A DNA stretch of 64,000 nt from Larix kaempferi (taxonomy: Eukaryota > Streptophyta > Pinopsida > Pinales > Pinaceae), in assembly GCA_027924585.1 (NCBI GenBank), contig BSBM01000036.1:372001-436000 (forward strand), written 5' to 3'. Position numbers and translations under genes: made by a program. The notes below the pieces were generated by a model. It worked only from the letters and a program-made list of their open reading frames with translations. It had not been told where the DNA came from and did no database searches. Of this stretch, positions 21,956 through 33,914 are shown piece by piece (position 1 is the first letter of the stretch; each line of letters starts with the position of its first letter).

Positions 21956-22024
21956 AGCCAGGTGCTATCACCTGATCCCAGCTCCTCCATTTAGGCAAAC
22001 TCCTAACGAAGCCAAGGGGGGTAG
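21956..22024. repeat. 69-bp direct duplication, right copy
   Basis: Identical to 19554-19622. The LTR A sequence continues after it with TCCCTGACAAAG. Confidence 0.9.
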
Positions 22025-23674
22025 TCCCTGACAAAGAGTTGTCTAAGGCTCTTGGTTTTAAATGTTTTTGGATGTATGGTGTGAATGAGTGTTGTTTAAG
22101 AGTTTTTATGAGATAAACACAATAACAATTTAAGCAATCCAAGTTGCTGTTGCAAAACACAAGATAAGATACACAATATATAAGATGACTGAATTCAAAG
22201 CATCCAGAAGAAATAAATCACTTAGATAAAAAAAGGACAAATGGTCCAATTTAGGTGATGTAAAATGAGTTTCAAGACCAGTGCCAAAATGGAGTCAAAT
22301 TTGTGTGGGGAATGCTGAAATACAAGTCTCAAAGATATGTTTGTGAGATTGTTTTGCAATGCTCTTGGTAAATTTTATTGTGTATTTTAGAATGATCTTG
22401 ATTATTAAAGGTGAGGGGAATTTCCAAGCGATACGCAAAGGTACTGGAAATCTATCCTGGAATACTCTAAGTGGCTCTGTTCGAGGACATGTTGGACCAC
22501 CCAAGTTTCCAGCGAGGCGTTCAATAACTAACCAGTCACTGAAAACAAGGTATAGCTACCCAGCGCCCCCATTAAGAATTTGCCCACTTTCGAGTATTTT
22601 ACGATCAACGCCGGATTCGTTGGTTATGGGGTGGTGAATTTTATTATGGTTAAAATTGGATTTAATGTGAACAATTAACTAGCCAATACCGTTTCTATGT
22701 ATCCCAACCTCCCAGGGAAGGGTAGAGCATACACAGTATGGAAAATAGTAAATTCCAATTTCAGGGGAGATGGTGAGTTGTGAATATTTTATTAGAGCAC
22801 AAAAACAAAGCTCTCCGACAGAGAGTGCTCTTGATCCACCTTATGGTGAGATTCAAGAGACTTAGCTAATCTAATATGAAAATGCAAGATGCAACAATGC
22901 TCTCCGATAGAGAGTGCTCTTGACTTGTCTTATGACATGTTCAAGAGACTTTGTGTTTATTTTATGTTAAACAATTAGAATCAAGGATACACAACAATTA
23001 AATCAAATAAAATGATAGAAGACTAATCTAGCAATTAGTGTTCTAGAATGCAAGAAGATCTAATCTAGCAATTAGTGGAAATGAAACTACTTGTAAAAAG
23101 GAAAAGCTAATCTACTTTTGAAATAAGCAAAGGACCAAGACACTACAAACTTCCCTAAATGGGGAAATTGGGGTGTGGGAGCCTTAAATACCACCTGCTC
23201 TTTTTATTATGAGATTACAACCTTGTTGGGATTTTAACCCTTGAAGAGAAAAGAAATGAAATAAATGAAGCTTCTTAAGAGCTTTTACAAAAGGAGATTG
23301 GTTCTTTGGGTTCTCTTGGTTTTAATTTCTTCTTGGTTTTTTGCTTCTTCTTGGTTTGTGTCTTCAAGTCTTTGGACTTGTTTGTTTGATCTCTTCTTCA
23401 AGTACTTACAACAAACACACTCTTCAAGTACCCATTATTCATTAGTTAAATCAAAACTTGAAAAACTAATCTATGATCTAGCAAGAAATCTATCCTTTGC
23501 TCAACTTTTAAAATAAAATTTTGAAATGCGAACAATCCTAGATCTAAGAAATAAAACTTTGAAACTATGGAAATCAAACTTTGAAATGCAACTAAGTTCA
23601 GATTTATGATCTAAAAATGAAACTATCAAGAACTAACTTCAAACTACTCAAGATCCAAATGAAACTTTAAACTA

Positions 23675-24050
23675 AAAGGGAAGAGGGAAAAGAGAAAACG
23701 AAAAGAAGAAGGAGAGGAAGAAAATGAAAGGGAGAAGAGAGGCAAAAATGAATGGAAGGAAAACCAAAAAGAGGCAAACGAATAGGGAAGAAAGCAAAGG
23801 GAGAAGAAGGTAAGAGGAAAACAAAAGGAGGAGGAGAACAAAGAGGGAAGACGAATAGAGAGGAGATCAAAGGAAAGGAGATAAACGAACGGAGAAGAAG
23901 AGAGACAAAGGGAAAGACGAGAGGAAGAAAAGGAAGGGAAAACGAAAGGGAAGAAGGAGGAAAGTAGCAAGGAGAAAGGAGAATATCAAAGGCAAAAACA
24001 AAAGGAGTGAGGAGGGCAAAGAAAGAGGAAAATGAGAGGAAGAAGGCAAG
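23675..24050 (+). repeat. Polypurine tract inside LTR A
   Basis: About 375 bp are almost entirely A and G on the + strand (AGGAAGAAAATGAAAGGGAG-like words). The long minus-strand open frames here are serine/leucine/phenylalanine-rich by-products of this composition and not genes. Confidence 0.8.
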
Positions 24051-24343
24051 CCAAACAAGGCGAGGGAAGCAAGGAGCCAATGGATAGATCTTTAGGACTT
24101 AAGGCTTCTTGTAGTGTAACCAATAACCAAGGTAGCTTTAAATTTAATAAGTGATGGATGAGAAGAGAGCCCTTTTGGCTAAGTTTCTTGACTTGGAGGT
24201 AGAAGCTTTGTAGATTCTGCAAGATGAAAGTGTTAGATGATAAAAACTCTTGTTTTGTGAAGAAGTTGAACATCAACCTTTTCTCCACCTTTGGTGATCC
24301 CTGTAAACAAAACACTCAAAAAGCAAACAAGATCAAGTGCTGG

Positions 24344-24348
24344 AATAC
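24344..24348. repeat. Target-site duplication of LTR C (left)
   Basis: AATAC here and at 28192-28196 directly flank the termini of LTR C. Confidence 0.85.
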
Positions 24349-27300
24349 TGTTATCACATATATGTTAGCTGGAGCTACCATACTGCAGACGGACTGTGCG
24401 GCCGAGGACCGCACAGTACTTTTTTTTCCAGATCAGAGATCCGATGCCTTCAGAGGAGGCACACAGTTTTGTTTAGATTGCCCCGAGCAGATGTATCAGA
24501 GGGGACAGATGGTTGTACAATGGTCCAGACATGATACTTAGCATTTACCATAGGGTCACCCTTCCATGCCAGGCTTTGATATGAGCCCATTGAGACAGTT
24601 GCCTAGTCTTGTTTTGATTGAGACTATCACAGGGTATTGCTGGTTTACTATTTGTGCCCGGATTCAGCAGAGATCCAGTTCAGAGACAACCTCAGCTGCA
24701 GGTATATGGTGCGGCAGGTATTGCATTTGATGTATATTGCTCATGATTGTTGCTTAGACTTGTTTATACATGATAGTACACTAACTCTACATATGATGAT
24801 TGATTTGGTGATCTAGCTATTTTTTTATGATATGTGATTGGGCCCTTGGTGATGTCAGTCCACCCCTTCCTAGTAGGCTCCTGTTATATGCACACTGGGT
24901 TACACCCCTACCTTTGGTATAGACTTGGTCATTTAGTCCCCTTAGGCAGCTGACTTTGGATCCACCTTCACTTTCTCCATCCATCCGACTCATACATGAT
25001 ATTATTTCCCGACTTGGATTCCGATTTGTGACCTTGAGGATCCCTTTCCTCACTGATCTCTGAGTATGCCATGGTTTCCCTGTCTATTGTGCCTTGGCTC
25101 TTTAGTGTGTGAGATGCACTCTCAAACCTGGGATTTGCTCCTGTCGGTTGCCCCCGATGTTGCAATGCAGTTAGAATTGTGTAGCCTCACCGGGTGTTCC
25201 CCATTGGTCATCGAATCATGTATTGCTCACCCCCATTACTTTGCAGTATGAGCACCATGATTATATCTATTGAGATATGTATGTAGCCCAAAAGGGCCTT
25301 GATGTAAATTGAAGAAATGAAGAAATGTAAAGCAAGCCAAAAAGACTTTTTGTAAATGTAAATCTAGCCAAAAAAGGGCTAAGTATGAAACTCATTGTAA
25401 AATCCATGCAATGTGTTTATAAACACATATGGAGACAGGTCAGCCATACATGTCAGCATTTGTAGTGGTTATTTTCCTCACCTAGTCCTGCAGGGCAAGG
25501 AAGTGAGAGGGAGCAAGGGACAAGCTCAAGATTGTCCCCTAGAGTCTCAAGTTACGGTTTGCCGGACACCCAGTTTGGAGGCTCTAGAAAAGAACCTCAC
25601 AAAGTCTTCGGTCATGGATGTGAGTTGTGAGATACTTGTTAGATGACCAGTGGCGGTTTCCCTGCACTATACCCATTTGTGAGGCACCGCCCTTCCCTGT
25701 GTTTTGTCATGGTATACTTATCTCAGTGGACCCCGCTTTCCCGAGTTATCCAAAAGGTTACACGATCTTTATCCTTGTCATCCCTTATCCTTCGCCATGT
25801 ATTCCACATCACCCAAAGTCAGCTAGGTGGTCAAGTCTATAGGTTGTGCATAGCAGTTGAGTCTTTTGGATGTGGTGGGCCCACTTCACCTGGGGCCTTG
25901 TATTTTCCGAGATTTAATGCAGTTTTTGGATCACCATATTATTGTCATATTGTTTAGTAATGTACTAACTTGTATAAGGAAGCCTTTTCGCTTCATGATT
26001 GCACACAGGTATTCATCCAGCACCATTGTTGACCAGATTTGACTTGGTCAAACTAGGTTGACCAGGCCAAAAATGGGCCCGAAAAAATGTTGCGACCGAA
26101 ATTTCAATTTTGGTCAGTTATTATCTACAGGGGACCCATATGAGCCTCCAAGTTACAGAATGCAAAAAGATCGAGGCGTTTGTGAGATTTTTAATTATTA
26201 CTGGTTATTAATGACAAAAATCATGGATTTTGGGCAAATAATGCTTAAGTGATGGATCGGGGTCGTTCGAGTGGTCATTTTTATTATTTTTGGGGTCCAC
26301 GATCACATTGCAGCAGACGGTTCGACAATCCGGGCACTCTAGGTGGGTCAAAAGCCCAAATTTCATCTTCAACAATAAAAATCAGCAATAAAATACATGG
26401 AAAATCAGAAATTGACAAAGGCAACTATAGCAAAGGGTAAAAATCAATGGTTGGCAAATAAAGGGGTGATTCCTAAGGTAAATTGGTAATGTTTAACATG
26501 GCACTTGTACATTGTGGGTCCCTCCATTGGACCAGCTCACTAGATGGGTCGAATTTCCTCATTGGGGGCGTTTTTCCTCCTTGGCAAATTCGTTTTTGTT
26601 GGTTCTTATGTATGTGGGACCTTGGTATAGTGAGTTGGGGGGATAAAACATCCTATAAACATCCCCAACCACATTGTATGTATTGTAGGGGCCCCACAAG
26701 GTGACCCCCTCTCCATATGTTTGCTCTCCTTGGGCAATTCGCACCCCCATGAGGAGGCATCTCCTCCATTTGTTTTGTTCATTGGGGTTTAAATCCCAGC
26801 CCTCCATTTTGGGGGGAAACTTGTTGTGAGAGTGACCTTTCTCTATAAGAGAAGGCACTCACCCCATTGTAAACGGCTCTCTTGGCATTTTGGACTTGGA
26901 ATAGAAGAGAAACGTTTTTGCTGCTCTTGCTTGGTTCTTGTGTGATACTCTCTTGGTATTGTTGATTGCCATACTATTTTGATGCACTGGTGTAGATTGT
27001 TGTTGTTTCCAGCATTGTTCCTCACCATTGTTTGCAGCGAGCACAAAGTCTTGGAGGAGGGCGCACCATTTGGCTGCCACTGCTGCTCCACTCTCCGGAT
27101 TGGCCACAAAAAGGAAGTGTTTTTTCCATTTTCAGCCAAACAATTCTCTCATTTTCATTTGTGTTGCTGTAGATTTCACTTATTTGTCAATACTAATTTG
27201 ATCTCTGTCCATTGGTGTTGGCAGGCAAGTTGGACGAGTTGGTGGGGAGAGAGCAAATCGATTTCACCTGGGAACTTCTACAACTGCTTCTATTTGATCT

Positions 27301-28191
27301 TCGGGACGTACAACCTCATCAAAATCAGAGATATCAGCTGGTTTCAAGTAGGTGTTTGATCTCCTTCTCTGGTATTTCCATTTCTAGTTTGTTGAAGAGA
27401 GTAAATTCACGTTAAAACGTTAAAAATTAGAATCTTTAAAATGAACCGTTAGAATTAGTTTTCCTTTAAAACTCACTAATGATATATGCTTAAATCTTCA
27501 TATCTCAAGTTTCATTTAATTTCGACCTCGTTTACCCTTAGAATTAGGCACTGGTCTCCCACTGATTTCGCCCTCCTTGGGCATTTTAGCCAGTCACACT
27601 GTTGGGTCATTTTCCGGGTTGTGGGTACTCTTGATTTGAGTCTAGAACGTAATTTTATCAGAAGAAATCAAGTTTCGTTGGTTGGAAGTGATTATAAACT
27701 TTAATTTCTCGCTGCCCTAGGTCCATTTGACTCACTGTTTAACCATTTCCTTGGGCAGTTTTACTTCAACACTTCACTTCCATTTCATGGTAACTCCCTA
27801 GACTATTTCAGCCATTAAATCACTAAGCTAATCTCATTTTCTAAGCATACTTAATTGCTGGTCACTCGTTACATCACTATTATTTCACTACTTGTGTCCA
27901 TCAGTTGGCTGAATTTAGACTTAGGAGCTAACCTACACTCATTCCTGGTTTTCATCTCTTATTCTTTTGGGTTTGGGTGTATTTTTGTCTCTCAACCATC
28001 ACTGGTTGAGTAGGGTCACCCCCTCGACTTGGCTAAGTGCCTTGTCGAAAGTGACAATAGCCTTGTCCGGTGGGACTTCCGTTCATTGAGCGGAGGACTT
28101 GGCCATTGCTGGTTACACCTTCCTAGCTGTCCATCCTCTACCATCCTTGTTGGGAAACCTCACTTCAACAGCTAGAGTTTGTGTGATAACA
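24349..28191 (+). mobile_element. Solo LTR C, 3.84 kb
   Basis: It starts TGTTATCACA and ends TGTGATAACA, a perfect 10-bp inverted terminal pair, and is flanked by a perfect 5-bp duplication, AATAC. It contains no gag or pol. CTATAAGAG at 26843 is the likely core promoter, 2.49 kb from the start. Its termini and some internal blocks match LTR D (for example a GGTTGACCAGG / TTTGACTAGGTC block and the GTAGCCCAAAAGGGCC-like stretch), so C and D are one family. It inserted into LTR A. The short open frames inside have no recognisable domains. Confidence 0.85.
26843..26851 (+). promoter_or_regulatory. TATA box of LTR C
   Basis: CTATAAGAG is preceded 110 bp upstream by GGGCAATTCGCACCCCC, a word that recurs in other LTRs here. 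Confidence 0.5.
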
Positions 28192-28538
28192 AATACCAAA
28201 TCAAACAAATATCCAGAAACATTAGTATAACTGACTACGTCCTGTTCGATCTAGATATTTGAAAGACCTTGCATAGATAATCAACTTAAAGACATCAAAT
28301 GATTAACCTTATGTGCTAGATTTATAGCCTTCTAAAGCTAGCAATGAACATACATTTGCAAAAGAGAGAGTAGGGTTGAGAGAGATATCACCTCATACAA
28401 GATGAAATCACAACTCTAAGAAACCATGCATTGACCTCAAAGTCGCTTTTATTCCAATTCAAACAAATATAAGCATTACAATTTTGGCAAAGTTCTCTTG
28501 CATATTCTCCATCATAAGAGAGCCCAAGAGGCCTCTCC

Positions 28539-28544
28539 TTTATA
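28539..28544 (-). promoter_or_regulatory. TATA box of LTR A
   Basis: Read on the minus strand, GTATAAAGG lies 1.13 kb from the LTR start at 29670. About 90 bp further, GGAATAAAAGCG may contribute a poly(A) signal, as in other LTRs of the family. Confidence 0.5.
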
Positions 28545-29670
28545 CAAAAACAAGAAGCTAAAACCCTAAAGGAATTTGGCATAGATTGAGGTCGAACTCC
28601 AATTGATTGAGAGCTTGGAGTGTTGATCCATGAGTTGACACACGCTGAGTTTGGGAGCCTGGTGTTATGAGGTAGGCGAATGGTAGTGCATGGAGGCTTG
28701 GTAGGTGGAGAATGAGGTGGAGCCCCTCTCCATCAGAGTCACGCCCACCATATTATTGGAATGAACGCCCATCATATTCGTGATCATGCAAGCGTGGAAT
28801 GCCCACGTGAAAGGGAACCCACAGATTCCTTCTTTAATTCAAAACTTAAACCAAAGTTTAATTTCACATGTGGTTTATCCCTTAATGATGGTCGTACATC
28901 ATATGGAACCTATCTCAACCTTTTCCAAACTTCAATTCCACCATTTTTGACTTTTTTTGAATTTTTGTCAAAGTGCATTTTGTCACTTTTTAACAATTAA
29001 ATGCCAGAATGATGCATTTTAAGCCAAAACCCCCCCCAGAGGTGACGTAATTGCCTGGAATTTGAAGAATGAGGGCGCTAGGGTAAAGAGGACGCTCTGA
29101 GCGTCAAAACGAGCCTCCCCACGCCAAATTCTGCTTCTAGATGAGGTTTTTATCACAACTTGAAAAATTCCATTTAAACCATTAAAAAATGGTTTAAATT
29201 ACAGAAAAAAATATTTTTCTTGGAATCAAACGAAACTCCTAGGGAACCTAGTGCATGTTCATACGACTCAATCGAGATGGCTAACACGTAAAAAATCCTA
29301 GACACAAGACTAATAACCACCTTAGGTTTTGACCACCATGGTAAATATGCAAGCTTTGGAGGTATGAGTGAAAAATTCAGGGATTATACGCCACTGAATA
29401 GTAGCGCATAATTCCTAAGGAAAAAACACTCTAGAGTATCCCCCAAATGGCTAAACCTAAGGATAGCCTAGTCTTTTATAAAAGGACCCCGTTTAGACCA
29501 ACTTTTTACAAATTCCCCATGGGGGTATGAACATGTAGTTATTACAAATGGGGCAAAATTGCCCAGAAAATGACTTCTAAACTTCTGAACACTGATAATG
29601 AACATTGAACATGTTCATGAAATTGGTGGCTCACGAGAAATTAAGCTAATGTACAAAATAACTGGTAACA

Positions 29671-29868
29671 GGCCCTACATTCTCTAAGCTTTATGCCACA
29701 ATTTTACATCAATGGCTTTCTTAGGAGCTAGAGAGTGCTTAGAGGACAAGCCAGATTTTGCCGGGACTACTAGACAACTGATCACATCTTCACACTGTGA
29801 GCCATTGCTGAAAGTTTATAGTTGCTTTGTAGACTTTCGGAAAGTGTTTGACATTGTGTCGAGGGAGG
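29671..29868 (+). pseudogene. LINE fragment 3 (RT)
   Basis: The fragment begins with the second copy of GGCCC and resumes the LINE protein with codons for TFSKLYATILH. It continues in a broken frame to VDFRKVFDIVSRE, which contains the first reverse-transcriptase aspartate region (FVDFRKAFD in intact elements). It is cut after the codon for E by Tat element B at 29869. The mutated internal part has several frameshifts. Confidence 0.75.
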
Positions 29869-32207
29869 TGTTTCCGCCTAGTTCCACACCTAGGAAAATG
29901 CAACAGAAGTCTTCAAGCTGCTGGTGTGGCCTTGAGGGCAAGTCAGAGTCAAGTGCTATCACCTGAAACTCGACTCCTCCGTCTAGGCTTTCCTAGCGAA
30001 GCCAAGGGGGATAGACCCTAAAAATGAAAACAAGCTATGGTGTTTAGTCTATGAAAAAAGAAAGCAACTAATCTAGGAGTTAGAATATTTTTTGTAAACC
30101 AAGACAATGCAACATATATATGTGTAAAGCAAAAATCATTCATCAACATTTCATTTGCGAACATCCATCATTATCATTGTCATTTAAAACATTCATTAAC
30201 AACTTGAAATATAACAAGACAATCCAGTGCCAATACATGGAGTCAATAAAGATGCATGAACTGAAAAGAAAGTGTTGTGCGATTGTTCTTGGTTTATTTT
30301 ATTTTATTGTGGTAATGATCTTTTTTATTAAAAGCTGGTGGATTCCCGATATACACAAAGGTACAGGGAATATGTCCGGAATTCAGCTGTGTGGTTTCTC
30401 ACTCAGACTTGGGCTGGATCAGAGTCTCAAGGAGGTGTTTAGCTGCTATACCAACGAGGGCAAGCCTAACGGTTTCCAAGAGGTCACTACCCAGTGTTGT
30501 CCCAAGCCCTTTGAAAAATTTGCCCACAACAGAAGAATGTTCGCTTTGTGCCAGATTTTCACAAGTAGGTTTGTTTATTTGGGCATGTTAAAACCTATTA
30601 CTAGTCATCTTTCCCTTTCTGATGTGTACAACATGTTCGGACTAAGCTGCAAGTTGGCCATAGAGCATACGGGAGAAGACCTTGGAAATTTTTAAGTTTT
30701 TTTTAAGAACCAGTATTTTACTTTTTAGAACCCCAAGAATCTCTTTTCGGGCCAGTACTCGGGCAAGCCCTTATCCTGAAACCTTACTTTGGGAGAGCAA
30801 GGGGGTGTTTTGAAATTGTAAAAAAAATGAGAAAATCTAAGTCCTGAGTGAACTCGTGGCCCACCAATGGAATGGACCAACAAGGTAAATTATAGTCCTA
30901 GTTAATTTTATTTAATGCCGAAATGAAAGAAATAAAACTAATCTAACAATCACGCCATGAAAATTGAGATGGCACAGACCACCCTTGGGGGGATGGGGCT
31001 TGGGCGCTGGTTAGCCCACTTGCTCTTGTTTAATATTCTGTACAATGAAACATAGAAATGCACCAGTCTCTTTAGAATGACTTGGTGGCTTACAATATTG
31101 AAGAGAAAAGTAACTGGTTTTAAAAAAATTAAGTTTTGGTACTCCGGATGGCTTGGATCTTCGATTTTTGGCCAACACTTCCTCTTGTCTGTTCGTCCTC
31201 TGCTGCAAACCAGCAAACAAACTTTAGTACAAGATGCCCAAAAACACTTTAAGAGTGTCTTTGGAACACCTCCTAAAAAGCCAAAAATTTTCTAAGTGTA
31301 AAACTAGTTAAAAATGCAAGAAAATAACCAAGTAAGACAAGCAGTGAGACTTATTTACTTGGGATCTTTGCAAGCTTTAAGAGCTGCAAATTCTAAGCTC
31401 TTTTAATCAACTAGATAGACTTTTCAGTCAGATCTAACAGTACCCTTTAAACTCTTTGAAATTTTAACAAGTTTGAAGGTAAAATGCTAAATAACCAAGA
31501 AGATCTAATCTATGAAAAATGAATGCTTTGTAAATAAAAATACTAGACTTCTTTGAAAGCAACTTTTGATTTTTTAATGACATTTTCACTTTTTATGACT
31601 TTTTTGAGCATAAGTGAAAAAATAAAGACCCAAACATTATAAAAAGTGGGTTCTAGGGTAATGTGGGTGCTATGAGTTGGAAAACGAGCACCCCCAAGGC
31701 AAAAAAGACCCCTAGATGACATTTTTATGCCATTTACAAAAACATTAATTGAACCATTAAAAAATGGCCCAATTTACATAAAAAATAAACTTCACCGAAA
31801 ATTAAAAAACAACCTAGGGGGACTTAGCACATGTCCATATGACTCAAAAACAATGTCTAGCTTGTTCATATACATTGACCCATGGACTTTAATAATCCCA
31901 TAAGGCCCATTAACCTTACCAGTCATTCCAGCTTTGGAGGAGCAGGAGAAAAACCCAAAAATTATGTTATGCACTAATGCAAGACATAATTAATAGGTGA
32001 AAAAACTCCTTGGAATACCTGATTTAGTCAAAAAGTCCTAGGGAACCAAGTCCTTTACAAAACACCATGCTAGTACATTTATTACAAACCCCGCAGGGCC
32101 ATGGACATGTGGTAAAAAATTAAAAAAATGGGCCCTCAAAAAGGCTTGATGGTCATCATATCATCGATAATGAACATTGACATGTTCAACTTTGCCCACT
32201 CGCAACA
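29869..32207 (-). mobile_element. 3' LTR of element B (internally deleted)
   Basis: It starts TGTTTCCGCC and ends CGCAACA on the + strand. It matches the right LTR over most of its length with scattered differences, but it lacks about 980 bp present in the right copy between its equivalents at 44540 and 45525. The missing part contains the TATA box and start region. A smaller 21-bp extra piece is present at about 30475. Confidence 0.8.
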
Positions 32208-32459
32208 TCTGGCTCCAACTGCGGGACACGTACTCGATCTGATTCTCTCAATCAAAGAGAATATGCGAGAATCCAAGAATATCTGGTTCCTACATGAAAA
32301 CTAGAATGCATCAGTCCCACAGTTTTTTGCTAAATGAAACATAAGTTGTAACATTATTCAAAAACAAAACTAAAAGTAAATGAAACTAATATACATCAAT
32401 AATATACAAAAACATAATGTACAAAAATGCAAGGCAAAGGTTTAGAAATGGCCCTGCTA

Positions 32460-33890
32460 TCAATCTGCCCCCATGGGCATTAGAAGATCTTCTTTGAAGA
32501 ACAGCTTGAGATGTTGTCCATTGACTGGTAGAGTCAATCTTTTTCCATCCATAGTGCAAAGGAAGAAAGAATTAACTCCTGCTGGTTCAAATATAACATA
32601 TGGTCCCATCCATAGGCTATAAAACTTTCCATGCTTTCCTGGCTTATCCCTTCGCTTATCCCATAAAAGAACCCAATCCCCTGGCTGGAAGTCTCTAGGC
32701 TTAGCAGATCTGTCAAAAGTCCTCTTAACCTTGTCTTGATTTTTGATACTTTGGTCTAAGGCCTTTCTTCTGGTCTCATCTAATTTCGTAATCTGCTCAA
32801 TTCTATTCTGCATACCATCATCATTTGGATGATAATCATGCAACATCTGATACAGTGACAACTGAATATGAATGGGCATAGAAGCTTCCAAACCATAAAC
32901 GAACTGAAAAGGGGTTTTCCCAGTGGCACGTTTCTGTGTTATTCTGTCAGCTCATATAGCAAATTTGATCTTAGAATCCTAAGACTTCTTATTATCCCCA
33001 ACAGTCTTTTTTAATATGTTCATTAAGGTCTTGTTGGTTGAATCAGCCAATCCATTTCCTTGGGGATAATAGTTGGACGAATGGGAAATGATTATACGAT
33101 ACTTGAAGCAAAATGAAGAAAAAGCCATGGAACTAAAGCTTGGACCATTATCAGTTGTTATCTTGGATGGCACCCCAAATCTAGTTATGATGTGATTTTC
33201 AAGAAAGTCCATAACTACTTTATCAGTTGCAAACTTAGTGGGGATTGCTTCCACCCATTTAGTGAAGTAATCGGTGGCAGTTAGGATCCAGGTATGACCA
33301 TTGCTTGAATTTTCCTTAAACTGATCGATAAAATCAAAATCCCATTGTTGGAAAGGGGCTTGAACAACTACAGGCTCAAGAGGTAAGGTTGCCAACTTCT
33401 GTTTCCCAGTGAACAACTGACATTGGGGACAAGATCTGACAAACTTGTGCACATCAGTAAACAAAGTGGGCCAATAGTAACCTGATCTAAGAATCTTGTG
33501 GGCTGTAGTATCTGCTGCATAGTGGCCACCACAAAATCCTGTATGAAACTCAACCAGAAGTTTTTTGGAATCTGGTTCATCAACACATCTAAGAACTAAG
33601 CCATCAGGATTTCTCCAACCTAATCCATTTTGAGTTATACAATACTTAGTGACTTTGAGTCTTAGAGACCTTCTTTTGTGACCAACAAGATGTTTAGGAC
33701 AAGCAAAATTGTTAAGAAGGTAAGTAATGTCGGAATACCATTTTGTTTGACTCAATCTTTGAAGCTCTTTAGATATGACAGGTGTTGACTCATCATTTTG
33801 ACAAATCATTCCTACAACTTTCTCATTGCTTTCTGTCATCATGCATGCAAGACCTTGACCTTTGATTAACTTGGTAGGTTTGATCTCCAA
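32460..33890 (-). pseudogene. Integrase of element B
   Basis: Two minus-strand open stretches, 33890-32979 and 32891-32460, cover the integrase. The zinc-binding part shows the HH-CC arrangement (FHTGFCGGHY and later CPQCQLF). The core has DFDFIDQF and TDNGPSFSS for the first two acidic residues. The third position reads QGNGLADSTNK, where family members have AEST, so the catalytic glutamate is changed to aspartate. The C-terminal half has the basic GDWVLLWDKRRDKPG stretch. The break between the two stretches (about 32890-32980) contains a stop. Integrase inserts the element DNA; this copy is expected to be inactive. Confidence 0.85.
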
Positions 33891-33914
33891 GTCATACTCT
33901 TGTATTTTGGATAC

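Larger units (their letters stand above)
19459..29670 (-). mobile_element. LTR A (Tat-type solo LTR) with two nested LTRs
   Basis: The ends are TGTTGTCC and GGTAACA, flanked by a perfect 5-bp duplication, GGCCC. The left 160 bp and the segment 22025-24343 resemble LTR B (for example AGCCAAGGGGGGTAG and a GATTGTT...ATGATCTTGATTATTAAA-like block). The promoter on the minus strand is at 28539. No gag or pol is present, so this is a solo LTR. Removing the copia insertion (19623-22024 with duplication) and LTR C (24349-28196) leaves about 4 kb. It interrupts the LINE in its reverse transcriptase. Confidence 0.75.

Noticed and set aside
21621-22160. 179-codon minus-strand open frame with many Thr, Tyr, Cys and His residues
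   Set aside because: It is antisense to the TACAGTG repeat array and crosses the joint between two elements; low complexity.
23644-24080. Long minus-strand open frames (108 and 137 codons) rich in Ser, Phe, Leu and Pro
   Set aside because: They are read from a polypurine/polypyrimidine tract; the composition avoids stops and gives no domain.
30120-30695. 191-codon open frame in the left LTR of element B, with a shorter counterpart at 43229-43663 in the right LTR
   Set aside because: It is antisense to the element, lies within LTR sequence and has no domain. Its similarity between the two LTRs only reflects LTR identity.
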